Assembly: GCA_050264575.1 (NCBI GenBank)
Contig: JBLNGH010000392.1
Coordinates: 1-11,551, forward strand
Length of the DNA stretch: 11,551 nucleotides
Direction of reading: 5' to 3'
From: DASQFI01 sp050264575
GTDB lineage: Bacteria > Acidobacteriota > Vicinamibacteria > Vicinamibacterales > SCN-69-37
The notes beneath the pieces are model-generated. The model was not told the origin of the DNA. It did no database searches and saw only the letters and a list, made by a program, of their open reading frames with translations. Below, piece by piece: positions 6,789-11,551 of the stretch; the first letter of the stretch is position 1, and the number at the start of each line of letters is the position of its first letter. The translations under genes and the position numbers were made by a program.

Positions 6789-6826
6789 GGCTGGTGTGCG
6801 TCCACATTACAATATCGGCCGCCCTC
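6789..6826. promoter_or_regulatory. Divergent intergenic region with a shared -10-like element
   Basis: This 38-bp gap between nnr and the aminotransferase contains ATTACAATAT, an AT-rich island in GC-rich sequence. On the plus strand TACAAT (6808-6813) matches the -10 consensus at five of six bases and lies 13 bases before the ATG at 6827. That would place transcription start about seven bases upstream of the codon. On the minus strand TATTGT (6814-6809) matches four of six, 20 bases before the nnr start. No good -35 hexamer is visible at the right spacing on either strand, so this is a suggestion only. Confidence 0.35.
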
Positions 6827-7705
6827 ATGAGCGCCTACGTCTACGTCAACGGGAAGATCTCACCAGCCGAGCAGGCGACGGTGCCCGTCTTCGATCACGG
6901 CTTTCTGTACGGCGAAGGCGTGTACGAGACGCTCCGCACGTACGACCAGCGGCCATTTCTGTTCGAGCGCCACATGCGGCGGCTGCGGCAGTCGGCGTCG
7001 TTGATGTCGCTGCCGGTCCCCTTCTCCGACGCCGATCTGCGGGCTCGCGTGGACGAGACCGTCGCGGCGCATCCCGAGCTGAAAAACGCGGAGGCGTACA
7101 TCCGGATTCTGGTGACGCGCGGCGTCGGCGACCTGTCGTACAACCCGGCGGCGACCCCGCTCCCCTCTCTCATCATCATCGTCAAACCGTTTCCGGGGCA
7201 GCCTGAGCGCACGTTTTCCCAGGGGATCCGGCTCGCGCTGGTGAGCGTGCGGCGCAATCACCCGCAGGCGCTCAACCCGATGATCAAGTCGAACAACCTG
7301 ATCAACAACGCGCTCGCCATGCAGGAGGCGCTGCGGCAGGGCGCCGACGAGGCGCTGATGCAGAATCAGGCCGGCGAGATCGTCGAATGCGCGCAGTCGA
7401 ACTTCTTCGTCGTCCGCGACGGCGGTCTGCTGACGCCTCCGCTCTCGGCGGGCCTGCTTCCGGGCATTACCCGGGAATTCGTCTTGGAGCTCGCGTCAGA
7501 GCTACGCATTCCCGGCCGCGAAGCGCGCCTCACGCCGGCAGATCTCGAGGGTGTCGACGAAGCCTTCATCACCGGCACGACCCGAGAAGTCACGCCGGTC
7601 GTCGCGGTGAGCGGCACGCCGATTGGCAACGGGAAGCCTGGCGATATCAGCCGGCGACTGTTGGCGAGGTTCAGAGAAAAAGTGGAAGCGCGTCAGGAAG
7701 TCTGA
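6827..7705 (+). CDS. Class IV PLP-dependent aminotransferase (branched-chain or D-amino acid type)
   Basis: A 292-residue fold-type IV aminotransferase of normal family length. Features are the N-terminal VNGKISPAEQATVPVFDHGFLYGEGVYE block (7-34), catalytic Lys154 in IKSNNLINNALAMQEA (153-168), Glu187 in GEIVECAQSNFF (183-194), which binds the PLP ring nitrogen, and the phosphate-binding TGTTREVTPV (249-258). The Lys154 loop resembles the D-alanine aminotransferase DIKSLNLL more than the pabC lyase. The YIRILVTRG stretch (91-99) also fits IlvE-type enzymes, so no symbol is given. The frame opens 33 bases earlier, but ATG 6827 matches the family start. No Shine-Dalgarno is seen. It is transcribed away from nnr and ends 83 bp before the convergent gcvP stop. 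It would make or degrade branched-chain amino acids, or make D-amino acids for the cell wall. Confidence 0.88.
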   Translation: MSAYVYVNGKISPAEQATVPVFDHGFLYGEGVYETLRTYDQRPFLFERHMRRLRQSASLMSLPVPFSDADLRARVDETVAAHPELKNAEAYIRILVTRGVGDLSYNPAATPLPSLIIIVKPFPGQPERTFSQGIRLALVSVRRNHPQALNPMIKSNNLINNALAMQEALRQGADEALMQNQAGEIVECAQSNFFVVRDGGLLTPPLSAGLLPGITREFVLELASELRIPGREARLTPADLEGVDEAFITGTTREVTPVVAVSGTPIGNGKPGDISRRLLARFREKVEARQEV

Positions 7706-7720
7706 GCCTTGTCGGTCCCT

Positions 7721-7788
7721 GAAAGCACTTACCTTGACGTGGTCGCCTGCGCGAACGCTTGTGGAAAGCGCTTGAGTACCACGTCAAG

Positions 7789-7801
<13 letters not shown>
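7721..7801. terminator. Large imperfect hairpin between convergent genes, possible bidirectional terminator
   Basis: The left arm 7721-7743 and right arm 7778-7801 are near-perfect inverted copies. Eleven consecutive pairs join CTTGACGTGGT (7733-7743) to ACCACGTCAAG (7778-7788). Beyond a two-base mismatch come ACTT/AAGT, one bulged base, and GAAAGC paired with GCTTTC. The loop 7744-7777 contains a smaller stem CGCTT/AAGCG (7756-7760 with 7766-7770). The right arm runs through the gcvP stop codon into its last codons. There is no T-tract on either side, so an intrinsic terminator is plausible only by position and stem strength. Confidence 0.5.
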
Positions 7802-10686
<2,885 letters not shown>

Positions 10687-10688
10687 GT

Positions 10689-11060
10689 CTACTTCGCGAG
10701 GTTCGCGTAGGCCGACGCGTCGAGAAGCGCGTCGGCTTCGGCCGCCGCGCTCGGCCGCAGACGAATCATCCAGGTCTCGTGCGGCTTGGCGTTCACGGCC
10801 TCGGGATGATTCGCCAGGTCGGGGTTGACGGCCGTCACCTCCCCCGAGACCGGCGAGAAAAGCTCGGAGACCGCCTTGACCGACTCGATCGTGCCAAACG
10901 CCTCGCCCTGCTTGAGCGTGCGCCCGACCTCCGGCAGCTCGACAAACACCACATCGCCCAGTTGGCGCTGCGCGTAATCCGTGATGCCGACGGCGGCTTC
11001 GCCGTCCTGCAGCCGGATCCACTCGTGATCCTTCGTGTATTTGAGATCGGTCGGATACAT
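10689..11060 (-). CDS. gcvH: Glycine cleavage system H protein
   Basis: A 123-residue lipoyl carrier that shuttles the aminomethyl group between GcvP, GcvT and the L protein. The fold is recognisable from DLKYTKDHEWIRL (5-17), GITDYAQRQLGDVVFVELPEVG (25-46) and the lipoylation site IESVKAVSELFSPVSGEV with Lys62. PDLANHPEAVNAKPHETWMIRL (85-106) closes the domain. Length is near the usual 125-130. The start ATG at 11060 is preceded by AGGA (11071-11068 on this strand) at seven bases. It sits 35 bp after gcvT and two bases before gcvP, so the three form one operon. The cognate lipoate ligase or LipA/LipB and the L protein are not in the window. Confidence 0.97.
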   Translation of the reverse strand: MYPTDLKYTKDHEWIRLQDGEAAVGITDYAQRQLGDVVFVELPEVGRTLKQGEAFGTIESVKAVSELFSPVSGEVTAVNPDLANHPEAVNAKPHETWMIRLRPSAAAEADALLDASAYANLAK

Positions 11061-11095
11061 TGCGGAGTCCTATCCTCGGCGGACGATCCAATATT

Positions 11096-11551
11096 CTATC
11101 GGACTGCTGCCTTCTTCGCCCGTTTGTAGAAGGGTTCAGGCACGACCTGGCCCGGTTCTTTGCGGCCGCGGATCTCGATCTCGAGCGGCGTGCCGACGGC
11201 GGTCATGGCCGCCGGCACCATGGCGAACCCAATTGCCTTCTTGAGAAACGGCGTGTGCGTGCCGCTCGTCACGACGCCCACGTGATTGCCGCCGCTCATC
11301 ACCGGATAGCCATGGCGGGCAATCGCGCGGTGCTGCATCTCGAAAGCCACGAGCTTCCGCTCCAGGCCGTTCGCTTTCTGGGCGCGAAGCGTCCCGGCGC
11401 CCAGGAAGTCTTCCTTCTGCCATCCGACGATCCAGCCAAGCCCGGCTTCGAGGACCGTGGTCTGTTCGTCCATGTCGTTGCCGTACAGCCGCATCGCCGC
11501 CTCGAGGCGCAGCGTGTCGCGCGCCCCGAGGCCGCACAGGCGGAGATCGAC
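11096..11551 (-). CDS. gcvT: Glycine cleavage system T protein (aminomethyltransferase), C-terminal part
   Basis: The frame is open from the window edge and ends in TAG at 11098-11096, giving the last 151 residues of the tetrahydrofolate-dependent aminomethyltransferase. It releases ammonia and forms methylene-THF from the H-protein-bound intermediate. Recognisable blocks are GLGARDTLRLEAAMRLYGNDMDE near the edge, then GLGWIVGWQKEDFLG, and the C-terminal barrel with GYPVMSGGNHVGVVTSGTHTPFLKKAIGFAMV. An ATG lies inside the fragment at 11494, but the homology runs past it to the window edge, so it is not the start. The last residues (YKRAKKAAVR) are basic, as in relatives. It is the first visible gene of gcvT-gcvH-gcvP; any promoter or glycine riboswitch would lie upstream, outside the window. 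Confidence 0.95.
   Translation of the reverse strand, partial: VDLRLCGLGARDTLRLEAAMRLYGNDMDEQTTVLEAGLGWIVGWQKEDFLGAGTLRAQKANGLERKLVAFEMQHRAIARHGYPVMSGGNHVGVVTSGTHTPFLKKAIGFAMVPAAMTAVGTPLEIEIRGRKEPGQVVPEPFYKRAKKAAVR

Noticed and set aside
5343..6830. 495-codon open frame on the plus strand opposite nnr
   Set aside because: nnr on the minus strand is complete with all motifs; the antisense product is Arg/Asp/His-rich low-information sequence.
10687..11091. Upstream extension of the gcvP frame
   Set aside because: It lies over gcvH in a different frame and looks like a shadow; the GTG at 10686 gives the known GcvP N-terminus.
11061..11095. Possible glycine riboswitch between gcvT and gcvH
   Set aside because: The gap is only 35 bases, too short for the aptamer; a riboswitch, if any, would be upstream of gcvT outside the window.

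Overview
The window is very GC-rich bacterial chromosome, densely packed with genes whose third codon positions are mostly G or C. The gene content is mainly housekeeping. Together with a Tat-exported intradiol dioxygenase-like protein, an ECF sigma/FecR pair and a short tandem-repeat gene spacer, it suggests a soil-type Acidobacteriota, perhaps the Vicinamibacteria. That placement is an inference from style and family, not from a marker gene; Deltaproteobacteria-like lineages cannot be excluded.

Layout. (1) Plus strand, 1-4817: the 3' end of secA, a short gap filled by a degenerate 8-bp tandem repeat, guaB (IMP dehydrogenase), a small Tat-type intradiol dioxygenase-like protein, an ECF sigma factor overlapping a membrane-anchored FecR-domain protein by 4 bp, and a periplasmic YceI-family protein. 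(2) Minus strand, 4795-6788: nnr (NAD(P)HX epimerase/dehydratase) followed by tsaE (t6A tRNA modification ATPase). These two overlap by 4 bp, and tsaE overlaps the 3' end of the convergent yceI gene by 23 bp. (3) Plus strand, 6827-7705: a class IV PLP aminotransferase, divergent from nnr across a 38-bp gap that holds an AT-rich -10-like element. (4) Minus strand, 7789-11551: the glycine cleavage operon gcvT (partial)-gcvH-gcvP, with a single-chain P protein. A large imperfect hairpin separates the aminotransferase from the convergent gcvP.

How the genes work together. GcvT, GcvH and GcvP form the glycine decarboxylase complex, lacking only the shared L protein, which is not in the window. Nnr and TsaE are a frequent bacterial pair. 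The sigma/FecR pair looks like a cell-surface-type regulatory module. Its neighbours on either side (exported dioxygenase-like protein and YceI) are both predicted to act outside the cytoplasm, so they are candidate targets, but nothing in the sequence proves this.

No tRNA, rRNA, CRISPR array, insertion sequence or phage gene was seen, and no stretch over 100 bases lacks a gene. I found no convincing new system. The most unusual signals are two kinds of short tandem repeat (8-bp phased between secA and guaB; 7-bp palindromic inside yceI) and the long hairpin at the convergent gene ends.
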